Position numbers and translations under genes: made by a program. A stretch of DNA of 64,000 bases, from positions 18,856,120 through 18,920,119 of the forward strand of contig OX375880.1 in the NCBI GenBank assembly GCA_947359465.1, in the 5' to 3' direction. This DNA is from Metellina segmentata (Eukaryota; Arthropoda; Arachnida; Araneae; Tetragnathidae). The number at the start of each line of letters is the position of its first letter. Positions within the stretch are counted from its first letter, which is position 1. Shown piece by piece: positions 44,481-55,520 of the stretch. The notes under the pieces were generated by a model that saw only the letters and a list, made by a program, of their open reading frames with translations, was not told the origin of the DNA and did not search any database.

Positions 44481-44699
44481 AGCAATGTCCAAAATCCGTC
44501 AATCTCTGTAAAACAAATGTATCTTGGTTATAGAGCTCTGGAAATAATTAAATGAGCCTAATCGTTTTCTAGCTTCATTTGTCTTTAAACGTCGTTTTTC
44601 GTCTTTCTTTAAACGTCTCCAAACTTTTTCCGTATTCTTTTGGTTTGTCGTCTTTAAAAATATGGTATCTTCTTCCTCCTTTCCTTCGACTCGTCTTGA

Positions 44700-46330
44700 C
44701 AAACTCTTAAATCCAATTCCACGGTTTAAGAAATTCGGCGAATGTTGTAGTGAGGTTGGTTCCTACATGGTAGGTATCCTTCTTTTACAACGTCGTACGT
44801 ATTTCCTCCTTTAATTCTGGTGATTCTATATGGTTTAAGGTATTTTGCTTTTAGTTTCAAGTTCTTATTTTCTTTTTGCAAGGGGTGCAAAAGACCCTCT
44901 TTCTTTTTCTTTTTGTGATTCACTAAAACGCAATGTACACAATTGGCTATGGTTTTTCTATCTTCTGCCTAAGCATGGGTATGAAATAATCCTCTTCAAT
45001 GTTCTTTTCAGTATATTAATTCCTTTATGTCCGTTTTCGTGGAAATTTCTTATGATTTCGGTTTGCATACCCTCAGGCACGACCACTAATTCCTTACCAT
45101 CAACGAATTTATACAAAATTCCTTGTCTCTCGCAATAATCTTAATAAATAGAAATTTTCAGTAGTTCTTTAATTGTTTTTATTACGTTATCTTAATCCTG
45201 GGCTGATTTTAATTTTGGTAAGATGCTATCGACTGAGATGCAAAATATATTTATCGGTGATCTACTAAGTGTGTCTACATGAACCATTTTAGAACCAGGG
45301 CGATGCTCAATGACATAATTAAATTCTTGTAGTAATAAAACCCAACGAGCTTCACGAGTAGACAAGTCTCGTTTTGCCATTGTTTTTTCAAATGCAGAAC
45401 AGTCGGTGACAATTTTGAATGGGATTCCAAAAAGTTACACACGAAATTTCTTTAAAGCTTCTATCATAGCAAGGGCCCAAGTTCATAACTAGAGTATTTC
45501 TTTTCTGCCTCAGATGTTTTTCTACTCATGAAATAAGTAGGATGAAAATTTCTGTCGTTAGGGGACTTCTGCATCAAAATGGCTCCATACCCTTCCAAAC
45601 TTGCATTACAATGGAATTCAGTCTCGTAATTAGGGTTATATATTCCCATGACAAGCTTTTCGACCAACAATGTCTTCAATCGGTTAAAAAAGTTACTTTC
45701 TTCTGGTCCAAATTTAAAATTAAGATCCTTTTTCAAAAGATCACTTGAAGGTTTAGCGATAATAGAATATCCAGGCATGAACTTTCAGAAATGACAACCA
45801 AGTCCTAAAAAGCTTTGAATCTGCTTCAAATTGGTTGGTTCGGGAAAATTAAGAACAGCTTTGGTTTTTAGAGTTGATGGTAAAATTCTTCCCTATTCGA
45901 TCACGTGACCCAAGAATTCAATTAGTTTTTTCAAAAATTGGCATTTTTTAAAATTTATTTCCATTTCATATTCACGATAAGATCTAAGACTCGTTCAAGC
46001 TGTTCGATTCCTTTTCCAAGTGAGGACAAAATTATTATATCGTCCATATATGGTAAAACATCATCATTAATCAACTTCGAAAAATGGTGTTGATATACCT
46101 CTGAAATACGGCAGGGTAGTTACATAAACCAAATGGAAGCTTAAGAAAATTATACTGCCCTTCACGTGTAACGAATGAAGTATACTTTCAACTATCTTCG
46201 GCGACATCAACATGGAAAAATCCATTTCTGAGATCGATAGTTTATATCAATATGCGTATTTTCTGTGATTGATTCATTTTCACCAACTTACGACAGCAAA
46301 AATAAGTTTATTTTTTTTCCCCAAGCCGAA
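44700..46330 (-). pseudogene. Decayed minus-strand gypsy-type Pol
   Basis: Reading downward from 46330: reverse transcriptase with TIDLRNGFFHVDVAEDS and [16 protein letters not shown], then LPYMDDIIILSS (catalytic motif present, about 46040), a segment with GYGAILMQKSPNDRN (45464-45778), RNase H and a linker with STREARWVLLLQEFNYVIEH and VDTLSRSP (45192-45380), and an integrase zinc-finger part. The integrase core is largely deleted before a C-terminal PYRITRIKGGNTYDVV (44726-44923). Many stops and frameshifts are present. Confidence 0.75.
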
Positions 46331-46554
46331 TAAAATTAAATCAGAAAGTGGTTTTATTTTGTATTCGATTCTGAATTCTTTAATGCCTGAAATCTCAACT
46401 TCACACACATCAAAAATTTAATTATTCACACTTTTGAATCCCTGGTTTTGCATTAAAAAAAAACAACAAGCACAACTTACCCCTTTTTCAAGACGACAAA
46501 TCTTCGTGATTTCCGATCAGTGATTTTCGATTTACGTCCGCGCACACTTTATTT

Positions 46555-46790
46555 TGTCCGTAGTCGAGTTCACTTTCTTTTGAACATGAAGCTCTTACGA
46601 ACGACGAGTACAAGTCCCATTTCGCTGTCTAAAGTCCGTCCTCTCCAGGTCACTTCCTTTTGGACATAAAGTTCTCACGAACGACGAGTACCAGTCACGT
46701 TTCTCTGTATGATGTCCGTTGTCTCCAGTTCACTTTCGTTTTGTTGCCCGTGAAGCTCATACGGAATCGGTCCTTCGGTATCTGATCCCA
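46555..46790 (-). repeat. Imperfect tandem repeat in the 5' leader of the minus-strand gypsy
   Basis: About three copies of a unit of roughly 100 bases share CCAGTTCACTTTCKTTTG, ACATGAAGCTCTTACGAACG and ACGAGTACAAGTC. It lies between the presumed primer site and the reverse transcriptase remnants. Confidence 0.65.
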
Positions 46791-46939
46791 TCTTGCTGTG
46801 ATGTCCGTTGTCCTTCCTTTAGGAATTCCCTTGGGATCCAATTTCTTCTCCCGGAATTTGGACTTCACCAGTCTAAACTCGAAATTTCCATTTTTACTGC
46901 TGACTTGGTAACAACGCTGAGCACCAATGTTGGTTGGGT

Positions 46940-47255
46940 TCTTTTTGTTGCTTCCAAAATCATAGTAAGTCAAGCCAGCAGTTTTCAGTCCCAAGATAAT
47001 TTATTACATGAAAAGGGACACGATACATTAACATAACCAGAGAACATTGTTCGATTGTTAACGACGGTAGCGTAGATTAACTTAATCCGGAAGAAAAACC
47101 AATCGGTCTCCTCCCGCTCGTCTTTCTCAAGACTCTCCCTGTCATCTTGGCAACCCTTCACTGGGTTGTCGCGCTTGTCACTCGCCAACCGCTCCAGTTG
47201 GCACTTGCCAATCACATGATTAAGGAACAGTATCCAGTATAAAAGTCCAAATTAG
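46940..47255 (-). mobile_element. Probable 5' LTR and primer site of the minus-strand gypsy element
   Basis: On the minus strand the segment carries AATAAA (about 46996) and ends CAACCAACA, followed by TTGGTGCTCAGCGTTGTTAC, a primer-binding-like site. The outer boundary is uncertain, near 47240-47255, only about 30 bases from the CNOT4-like exon acceptor. A second LTR was not found. Confidence 0.5.
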
Positions 47256-47282
47256 TTTTTAATGTATTTTTTCTTTTAATAG

Positions 47283-47348
47283 GTGTGTCGCTTCTGCTGG
47301 CATAGGATTCGTACTATTGAAAATGGCTTGTGTCCTCACTGCAGACGT
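47283..47348 (+). CDS. CNOT4: CNOT4-like gene, exon for the second half of the RING
   Basis: Acceptor TTCTTTTAATAG (47271-47282), 66 bases in phase 0, donor CGT then GTAAGA (47349). It encodes V-CRFCWHRIRTIENGLCPHC-RR. CRFCWHRIRT and ENGLCP are near-diagnostic of the CNOT4/Not4 RING. Joined after QCGYK at 29581 it completes all eight zinc-binding cysteines. The exon survives intact with LTR debris 30 bases upstream and a minisatellite 190 bases downstream. Confidence 0.85.
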
Positions 47349-47529
47349 GTAAGAGCTTCACAATTTCACATTTTAACTCATTATTATGACTGCTATTTGA
47401 TGTATTAGTTTTAAGTGTATGTGGCTGCATATCACATTGCAGTACCTACAAATTGCAACAGCTTTGGTAACTGGGCCCCTTCTTTAGGTGTTTATTTAAG
47501 CTTCATGAAACCAAGTTGCCCTAGTTATA

Positions 47530-50185
47530 AATTCTTTTCCCCCACGCGGTCCTAGCGATCTATTCTCTTCCCCACTCGGGCCTAACGATCTATTCTCTTC
47601 CCCCACGCGGGCCTAGTGATCTATTCTCATCCCCCACGCGGGCCTAGTGATCTATTCTCTTCCCCCACGCGGGCCTAGTGATCTCTTCTCTTCCCCCACG
47701 CGGGCCTAGTGATCTCTTCTCTTCCCCCACGCGGGCCTAGTGATCTATTCTCTTCCCCCACGCGGGCCTAGTGACCTATTCTCTTCCCCCACGCGGGCCT
47801 AGTGACCTATTCTCTTCCCCCACGCGGGCCTAGTGACCTATTCTCTTCCCCCACGCGGGCCTAGTGACCTATTCTCTTCCCCCACGCGGGCCTAGTGACC
47901 TATTCTCTTCCCCCACGCGGGCCTAGTGACCTATTCTCTTCCCCCACGCGGGCCTAGTGACCTATTCTCTTCCCCCACGCGGGCCTAGTGACCTATTCTC
48001 TTCCCCCACGCGGGCCTAGTGACCTATTCTCTTCCCCCACGCGGGCCTAGTGACCTATTCTCTTCCCCCACGCGGGCCTAGTGACCTATTCTCTTCCCCC
48101 ACGCGGGCCTATTCTCTTCCCCCACGCGGGCCTATTCTCTTCCCCCACGCGGGCCTATTCTCTTCCCCCACGCGGGCCTATTCTCTTCCCCCACGCGGGC
48201 CTATTCTCTTCCCCCACGCGGGCCTATTCTCTTCCCCCACGCGGGCCTATTCTCTTCCCCCACGCGGGCCTATTCTCTTCCCCCACGCGGGCCTATTCTC
48301 TTCCCCCACGCGGGCCTATTCTCTTCCCCCACGCGGGCCTATTCTCTTCCCCCACGCGGGCCTATTCTCTTCCCCCACGCGGGCCTATTCTCTTCCCCCA
48401 CGCGGGCCTATTCTCTTCCCCCACGCGGGCCTATTCTCTTCCCCCACGCGGGCCTATTCTCTTCCCCCACGCGGGCCTATTCTCTTCCCCCACGCGGGCC
48501 TATTCTCTTCCCCCACGCGGGCCTATTCTCTTCCCCCACGCGGGCCTATTCTCTTCCCCCACGCGGGCCTATTCTCTTCCCCCACGCGGGCCTATTCTCT
48601 TCCCCCACGCGGGCCTATTCTCTTCCCCCACGCGGGCCTATTCTCTTCCCCCACGCGGGCCTATTCTCTTCCCCCACGCGGGCCTATTCTCTTCCCCCAC
48701 GCGGGCCTATTCTCTTCCCCCACGCGGGCCTATTCTCTTCCCCCACGCGGGCCTATTCTCTTCCCCCACGCGGGCCTATTCTCTTCCCCCACGCGGGCCT
48801 ATTCTCTTCCCCCACGCGGGCCTATTCTCTTCCCCCACGCGGGCCTATTCTCTTCCCCCACGCGGGCCTATTCTCTTCCCCCACGCGGGCCTATTCTCTT
48901 CCCCCACGCGGGCCTATTCTCTTCCCCCACGCGGGCCTATTCTCTTCCCCCACGCGGGCCTATTCTCTTCCCCCACGCGGGCCTATTCTCTTCCCCCACG
49001 CGGGCCTATTCTCTTCCCCCACGCGGGCCCATTCTCTTCCCCCACGCGGGCCCATTCTCTTCCCCCACGCGGGCCCAGTCTCTTCCCCCACGCGGGCCCA
49101 GTCTCTTCCCCCACGCGGGCCCAGTCTCTTCCCCCACGCGGGCCCAGTCTCTTCCCCCACGCGGGCCCAGTCTCTTCCCCCACGCGGGCCCAGTCTCTTC
49201 CCCCACGCGGGCCCAGTCTCTTCCCCCCACGCGGGCCCAGTCTCTTCCCCCCACGCGGGCCCAGTCTCTTCCCCCCACGCGGGCCCAGTCTCTTCCCCCC
49301 ACGCGGGCCCAGTCTCTTCCCCCCACGCGGGCCCAGTCTCTTCCCCCCACGCGGGCCCAGTCTCTTCCCCCCACGCGGGCCCAGTCTCTTCCCCCCACGC
49401 GGGCCCAGTCTCTTCCCCCCACGCGGGCCCAGTCTCTTCCCCCCACGCGGGCCCAGTCTCTTCCCCCCACGCGGGCCCAGTCTCTTCCCCCCACGCGGGC
49501 CCAGTCTCTTCCCCCCACGCGGGCCCAGTCTCTTCCCCCCACGCGGGCCCAGTCTCTTCCCCCCACGCGGGCCCAGTCTCTTCCCCCCACGCGGGCCCAG
49601 TCTCTTCCCCCCACGCGGGCCCAGTCTCTTCCCCCCACGCGGGCCCAGTCTCTTCCCCCCACGCGGGCCCAGTCTCTTCCCCCCACGCGGGCCCAGTCTC
49701 TTCCCCCCACGCGGGCCCAGTCTCTTCCCCCCACGCGGGCCCAGTCTCTTCCCCCCACGCGGGCCCAGTCTCTTCCCCCCACGCGGGCCCAGTCTCTTCC
49801 CCCCACGCGGGCCCAGTCTCTTTCCCCCACGCGGGCCCAGTCTCTTTCCCCCACGCGGGCCCAGTCTCTTTCCCCCACGCGGGCCCAGTCTCTTTCCCCC
49901 ACGCGGGCCCAGTCTCTTTCCCCCACGCGGGCCCAGTCTCTTTCCCCCACGCGGGCCCAGTCTCTTTCCCCCACGCGGGCCCAGTCTCTTTCCCCCACGC
50001 GGGCCCAGTCTCTTTCCCCCACGCGGGCCCAGTCTCTTTCCCCCACGCGGGCCCAGTCTCTTTCCCCCACGCGGGCCCAGTCTCTTTCCCCCACGCGGGC
50101 CCAGTCTCTTTCCCCCACGCGGGCCCAGTCTCTTTCCCCCACGCGGGCCCAGTCTCTTTCCCCCACGCGGGCCTAGTGATCTCTT
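47530..50185. repeat. GC-rich minisatellite, about 100 units of 23, 24 or 31 bp, in a CNOT4-like intron
   Basis: All units share CTTCCCCCACGCGGGCC. From the left: roughly 18 units of 31 bp with AGTGATCTATTCT then AGTGACCTATTCT; roughly 40 units of 23 bp ending TATTCT (48109-49020); two with CATTCT; about seven with CAGTCT; about 25 of 24 bp with six Cs; about 15 of 24 bp with CTTTCCCCC; and a final AGTGATC unit. Variants form contiguous blocks, as expected from repeated local duplication. Long open frames on both strands result from the stop-free unit and are not genes. Confidence 0.95.
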
Positions 50186-50349
50186 CTTTTCGCCATATTG
50201 GGATCAAATAAGGCCCTTACATTATTAAAACCCTGGAACCAACCTATTCAGTCTCTGGTAAACATGGAGTTTGTTAATCCAAGCAATCTTTCTCTATTTG
50301 CTCCTGTCCATCCCATTATTGGAAGAGTAATGGATTAGCAAAAAGAACA

Positions 50350-50560
50350 TGCGGGGGCTAGTGCATGTTAAATCTTTGGTAGCCTCAAATGTCCTCGAGT
50401 TGGCGTTGCGTGGAAATTTCGAGTAGGGTGACGGCTCATGTGTGTCGTTTAGTCATCTGACTGTGGTTCAAAGTCATGTGTTGTCTTTACTGTTGGTATT
50501 GATACCAGACTGTCAACAGCCCGTTGTGTTGCGGCAGTACGATGTAAATTAAAATACCTA
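50350..50560 (+). repeat. Diverged tRNA-derived SINE tail
   Basis: It contains TAGTGCATGTTAAATC, TTGGCGTTGCGTGGAAATTT and CAACAGCCCGTTGTGTTGCG, matching the 3' two-thirds of the SINE at 21825. Confidence 0.6.
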
Positions 50561-50715
50561 CCTTTCAATCCTTTCTTTTGGGGCTGTCCTTTCCCAGTTG
50601 GAATGCTTCCTGGGTTGTGTTTCTCTTCTGTGACTGCGAAACTTTTGTTGCGTATGTCTTGATTTTGTACGTCTTGTGTCTGGTAGCTATATAACTTTTA
50701 GTATCTTTTTTATAG

Positions 50716-50762
50716 CAATACTCCGAAGACCCAGCTGCCTTCGAACCTGCTTCTACAGAAGA
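50716..50762 (+). CDS. CNOT4: CNOT4-like gene, exon just after the RING
   Basis: The acceptor is TTTTTTATAG (50706-50715). The stretch encodes QYSEDPAAFEPASTE plus two bases of the next codon, with donor GA then GTAGGT (50763). In CNOT4 proteins the last RING cysteines are followed by a Y-x-E-D-P-A segment and an S-x-E-E sequence, which fits. Phase 2 at the 3' end means the next exon starts mid-codon. That exon, expected to be Lys/Arg/Gln-rich and to lead into an RRM domain, was not identified in the remaining 13 kb. Confidence 0.75.
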
Positions 50763-51247
50763 GTAGGTTTTGTTTTTTCTAAAAGTTGATATTACTTGCA
50801 TACTTTTAATTGATACTGTATAGTAATTGCCATTGCTTGTAGTCTATCGAATTATCGACAGCTGAGCTGAAGCTAGGGATCACATTAACTTTTGCTAAAA
50901 AAGTATCAGTAATTCAACTATTCTTGTTACTTTAATCTTTTATTTTTTGACTTGGTTTTCTGTTTTTGGGAAATAACAAAACTGCTCCTTATTTTAGTTG
51001 GTTTCATTAACCGTGTTGAGGTAGGTGTGATTTCTAAATTTTGTGGCTTTGTCGTAGTATGTGATATGAAATGCCGACTCTATAAATGCATTCAGGTAAA
51101 AATTACCAAAATACTGATTGGTGCCTTTAGCGTGATGGTATGCAATCATCAAAAAAATAAATAAAAGTTTTTTTTGAAGAGTTAACTAAATGATTATTCA
51201 GTATCCTCTTCTGTTTTTTACATTCATGGTACAATTTTCAAGAATAG

Positions 51248-52120
51248 TATCAGGGATCAGTTTTGGGACCAATTTTATTTATAATTTTCATAGATGGTAT
51301 AGGTCAGGGGATCAAGAATAGAATCAGTATATTTGCAGATGACTTAAAAATATGGGGGACAGTGGATACCAAGTTACAGATAGAAAATTTACAAGGGGAT
51401 TTTGATAAGATATCCGAATGGGCTGTAAAATGGGGTATGTCATTTAATGTAGGGAAATGTCAAGTTCTGCATATGGGTTACAGGAACAGTGGAGCCGAGT
51501 ACTGTCTGCAGGGAGTAAAGGTAAAGGAGGGAGAAACAGTCAAGGATCTTGGGGTGATAATTCATAGGGATTTTAAAATGGGTTACCAATGTTCAGCTGC
51601 GGGTAAAAAGGCTAATAGGTTATTGGGGTATATTAAAAAGACTGTAACTTCAAGGGATAAGAATATAATCTTGCCATTATATAAGGGTTTAGTAAGACCA
51701 CATCTAGAATATGCTGTACAATTTTGGACTCCATATATGAGAAAGGACATAGAATCAATTGAAAGGGTTCAGCACAGAGCTACAAAAATAATCAAGGGGC
51801 TAGCAAATTTCGATTATAATGAACGTTTAAGTAAGCTAAACATGTATACTCTGGAAAGAAGGAGGGGGGATTTGATTCAGCTTTTCAAGTTTGTAAAACA
51901 AGGGGACACAGAGGGCTTAAATTTCAATAGGGATAACAGAACAAGGGGCCATGGGTATAAATGGAATAAGACGCATTTTAATCGGGATTTAAGGAAAAAC
52001 TACTACTTTAATAGTGTAATAGACAGTTGGAACGCGTTGCCAGAAAATATAGTTAATTCAAAGGGAGTGTACGAATTTAAGATACAATTGGATAGTCAGT
52101 GGGAATTGGGGAATTCATAA
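51248..52120 (+). mobile_element. 5'-truncated LINE (CR1/Jockey-like), C-terminal part of reverse transcriptase
   Basis: The open frame begins at a truncation point with QGSVLGPILFIIFIDG (palm domain) and has FADDLKIW as the catalytic motif, with an A-D-D pair. The thumb and C-terminal part follow (LVRPHLEYAVQFW, ESIERVQHRATKIIKG, DSWNALPENIV), to a stop at 52120. These are hallmarks of CR1-clade ORF2 ends. The roughly 290 codons have no internal stop, so the copy is young. A short 3' UTR ends in TTTGTATTTGTATC, a simple repeat of the type CR1-like elements use at their 3' ends. It lies downstream of the last CNOT4-like exon found. Confidence 0.85.
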
Positions 52121-52489
52121 ACAAAGGACCAGCCTTGTTGGACTCGAGCCTGTAGCTGGTCGTCAATATTTGTATTTGTATCACTTTTTCAGTTTGAAGA
52201 ACCGTTTTTGAAGTAAGTATAAGGTTAACACACGCAGCTCAATTAATATCTACTTGAAAATTAACTACCTAGAACAATGTAGAATTATTTAAAGTTGGAT
52301 TCTGTTTAACTTTTGTAAATATGGTTTATAGTTTTTTCCAAAATTATTTTACCTACTTCCAAAAACCAAGATGAATGATACTTGTCTGTGGAGAAGTATC
52401 TTAAAAATTCTAGGGTGCATTAGTTAAAAATTGAGTCATCAAATTGGGTCTAATATCCAACTCTGGCTCTTGTTGTTCAAGGTGTTTGT

Positions 52490-52780
52490 AAAGTTCATGG
52501 TGTAGTCGTGGTTCAGTGGCATTCACTGTACTTATCAACCTGCTAGTTGTAGGCAGGGCAGGTTTGATTTCCCATCAGGTATGATACATCCCTGATGGGA
52601 ATTTTTCTCTTCTGTGTTAGTTTAAGTACAGAGGGTTAGAATCTTTCCATGTGTGTATGTCTATTACTTGTTGTCTGTCTTGTTTTTACGCGGTATGGCC
52701 TGTACGCACATGGTAACTCATTCTGTACCGCATACGTATGCCTATTCTTTTTATCTGAGTCGGCACATACGGATAACGGA
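52490..52780 (+). repeat. Second type of tRNA-derived SINE
   Basis: The head has an A-box-like TGGTTCAGTGG (52509-52519) and a degraded B-box GGTTTGATTTCC (52561-52572) with tRNA-like spacing, then a body with CCCATCAGGTATGATACATC. Tail-like segments related to it occur at 27000-27100 and 27735-27825. Confidence 0.55.
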
Positions 52781-52850
52781 AAAAGACTACTAAATTATCA
52801 CTAGGAGACTATTCTGACTACTATTTTCAACTTTTCAGGCTACTTTACAT

Positions 52851-53350
52851 TAGGGATGCGACATCGATGTCGATGTTTTCAAAACATCGATGTTTTTTAA
52901 AAAACATTGACGTATTTAACATCGATGTATTGGAGTCGATGTTTTTGTAACATCGATGTTTTTACGTTGTCGATGTTTTATTTTTAAATGAAAAAAGGAT
53001 CGTTATAAAAATTTTTAAATTAACAAAGTAGCATAATTTTTTATAATCAGCAAATTGAACATACTTATAGACCAAAGTGGCCAAGAGTGAAAGGCCTGAA
53101 AAGTAGGGATGCTACATCAATGCCGATGTTTTTAAACATTGATGTTTTATGAAAACATCGATGTATTGGAGCCGATGTCGCATCACTAGTTGCTAAACCA
53201 GTTTTAAGAAATAGGGAAAAAAAGTTTAAATACACTGAATTAAAAAAAAAATCTATGTTTTTGGGTCGATGTATTATCAACATAAATGTTTTAATTTTGA
53301 TCATCGATGTTTCAAAACATCGATGTTTTGCTGTCGATGTCACATCCCTA
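52851..53350. mobile_element. hAT-type MITE with ATCGATG-rich ends and a perfect 8-bp duplication
   Basis: The ends are TAGGGATGCGACATCGATGT and its complement, TGTCGATGTCACATCCCTA. The flanks carry CTTTACAT at both sides (52843-52850 and 53351-53358). The interior repeats ACATCGATGTTTT many times and contains an internal copy of the terminal motif (about 53105-53185). No coding capacity is seen. 53351-54085 is AT-rich without a gene. Confidence 0.9.
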
Positions 53351-54085
53351 CTTTACATCTATACTTATGTCATGATGACAACCCTGATAATGTGTTTCTC
53401 CAGAAAAAGCCAGTCTGTAAATTCAAAAAAGTCACTCAAGATCACAAATTTATCAGAACAACAGTGGTGAAAACAGTCAAAATGTAAAAAAGAGGAAAAT
53501 ATACGCAGCGTTACTTTGAAATGCAAAAATAGCTGAATAAGAATACTATATTTGTGTACAGAACATTGGTGCAGCCAGAAATTTTTTCTGAGCAGGGTTG
53601 GCAAATTTTCAGTCTGATAAAACACTAAAAAAAATTGTCTTTGAAGTAGGAAGGTTAACCCATAACCTCCCATGGCTGTGCCACTAGTACAGAATATGTG
53701 TTTATGATAAGCGTGTATTTTTACCTATTATTTAGCTTAAAAGCTCTACAAAGTCCACTATAAACAATGAAATTTGTCTTTGGAAAAGGGGGAGGGGGCA
53801 CTTTACGCCTAAACTCAAATTTTGTAAAAGAGAAAAAATATCTTGGCAACTCTGTAAACAGTATAAATAAGTTGAATGAAGTTGAAAATGTTATTTTTAT
53901 GAATATTTTTGAACATCTCACCAATGGTGAGATTTTTTTTTAAGAGTTGCAATTTTTCCAAAACTTTGATACAAAAATGAAATTAACAGGAAATAAAAAT
54001 GCTATGTTACAAATCAAATAAATACTATTTTTAATAAATAGCATAAATTTTATATGAAAAAAAAATAGACACCAAAAATAAAAAT

Positions 54086-54392
54086 GGTACAGCTTAAGTC
54101 TACGTTTATAGCAGTGGCAACGGACTTGGTGCTTTTTTGGCGCACTTCTAGTAGCAAGTAATGACAGGTTAAGGTAACCCATCCGCAAAACGGTTATTGC
54201 AGATTTTAATACAACCTGGGCAAGTGTAAAGTTTCAAAAATTTCATTTAGAATATTCCAGAAAGTTCTTTCAAATTCCGTTAAACTGTCGTTAGATTTCA
54301 TTAGTTCATTTGAAATAATTATTTCCTTAGCGACTTAAGTGTGCCAAGGGTAGGCCGTTGCCACCGCTATAAACGTAGATTAAAGCTGTACC
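54086..54392. mobile_element. MITE of about 307 bp with 37-bp inverted ends
   Basis: The left end GGTACAGCTTAAGTCTACGT and onward matches the complement of the right end (GGTACAGCTTTAATCTACGT), differing at about four positions over 37 bases. The core has TTTTTGGCGCACTTCTAGTA. Partial relatives are at 7494-7531, 11385-11435 and 54655-54790 (the last on the other strand). Confidence 0.85.
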
Positions 54393-55332
54393 CCTGTGAC
54401 AAAAAAATATAACTTAATTCAGTTCAAATTTACAACCTATTTTCTAATATAAAATATTTTTTTTCTTCAAAATCTCTAATATCGCTATATTTTTCTGTAA
54501 ATATTCTATTTTCTAATTAATACAACTTTAAATCAAATAAAACTTAAAATTAATAACTTGTATTATCCAAAAAACAATTTAACTTATTAAAACAATCATA
54601 AATATTGCCCTTAAAAGAAGCATCATTTTGAAAATTTCCATTGCAAAATATAGCTGTAGTCTATGTTTAAAACGGTAGCCGCCGCCTTGGCGCACTTCTA
54701 AAGTCGCCAAAGAAAGAAGTTTTAACGGAATTTGAAAGTACTTTCTAGAATATTCAAAATGAAAATTTAAACTTTCCGCTTGCTGGAGGTTGCCATAAAA
54801 AACGAAATAACTAGTTTTCTAGACTAATTTTCTAGTTGAAAAAAAAATCACATTAAAAGCTGATCAACTTAAAATATTTCATTTATACCTTTTCCGCCGC
54901 ATCATGACGTTTCACGGCCGCTAGATAACAGCTCCGCTTTTTTAGGAAACCGTAGCTTTACCTATGAAATATTAGTCCAAGAGCTGATGACGAATTTGGG
55001 GAAGGTATTTTAGGCACTGTAAAATTGTAAAATAGTAGTATATCAATGGTAGTTGAATAGAGAATCGACAGTCGGGAAAGGCGTTTAGGGTTATTTCGCT
55101 ACTGCGCAGCATATGACACTTGCAAAAAATTAATCTCACCGAGTATCCTTTTGGCACTTAAAATTTTTTTTAAATCTCTTATTTTAGCATTTATAGAATC
55201 CAGAAATAAAAATCCCAGACTGGTTAGACGGTTTTAAAGTATAACCCGACTGCCCCGAACTTGTATTATAATAAACGCAAAAAATATTCTTTAGGCACTC
55301 TGAAATTTTTATAGCATGTTTATTAATTAGTA
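54393..55332. other. AT-rich DNA with a diverged MITE fragment
   Basis: Positions 54655-54790 resemble the MITE at 54086 in reverse (GCCTTGGCGCACTTCTAAAG). A 61-codon minus frame (54972-55157) is balanced in composition but unrecognised. Nothing else is supported. Confidence 0.45.
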
Positions 55333-55369
55333 TTGAAAATATGTGCAAAAAGCCAGACTAATACGACGG

Positions 55370-55520
55370 TTTTAAATAACCCGACGCAAATAAAAATATT
55401 ACATAAGTATCGGCTGGATGCCGACAGCTGCCAGGGCCCTAGCTCGCCGGTCTATGATTGGATTCTGAGGAACCACTTAACTCGAGTTAAGCGTGCAGCT
55501 GAGGCTGCTTACAAAGTATT
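55370..55520 (+). other. GC-rich coding-like island, unrecognised
   Basis: The frame includes YRLDADSCQGPSSPVYDWIL and NHLTRVKRAAEAAYK, followed by a possible donor (AAA then GTATTT). The GC content and amino-acid composition stand out from the AT-rich surroundings. It may be an exon or an old transposon coding fragment; I recognise no family and see no convincing acceptor. Confidence 0.25.

Noticed and set aside
46695..47215. Minus-strand frames of 76-99 codons as host proteins
   Set aside because: They overlap the LTR and leader of the decayed gypsy element and have no domain.
47530..50185. CRISPR-like array
   Set aside because: There are no unique spacers between repeats, units are directly contiguous, and the DNA is eukaryotic.
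48050..50228. Very long open frames of about 400-715 codons on both strands
   Set aside because: They are artefacts of the minisatellite: the unit lacks stops in most frames and repeats about 100 times. No start context, domain or splice logic is present.
52199..52214. Mini-exon between CACTTTTTCAG and GTAAGTAT as the next CNOT4-like exon
   Set aside because: In the required phase it contains a stop codon and does not resemble the expected Lys/Gln-rich segment.
53403..53466. Exon after CTCCAG as the next CNOT4-like exon
   Set aside because: In the phase required by the donor at 50763 it meets a stop codon within a few codons.
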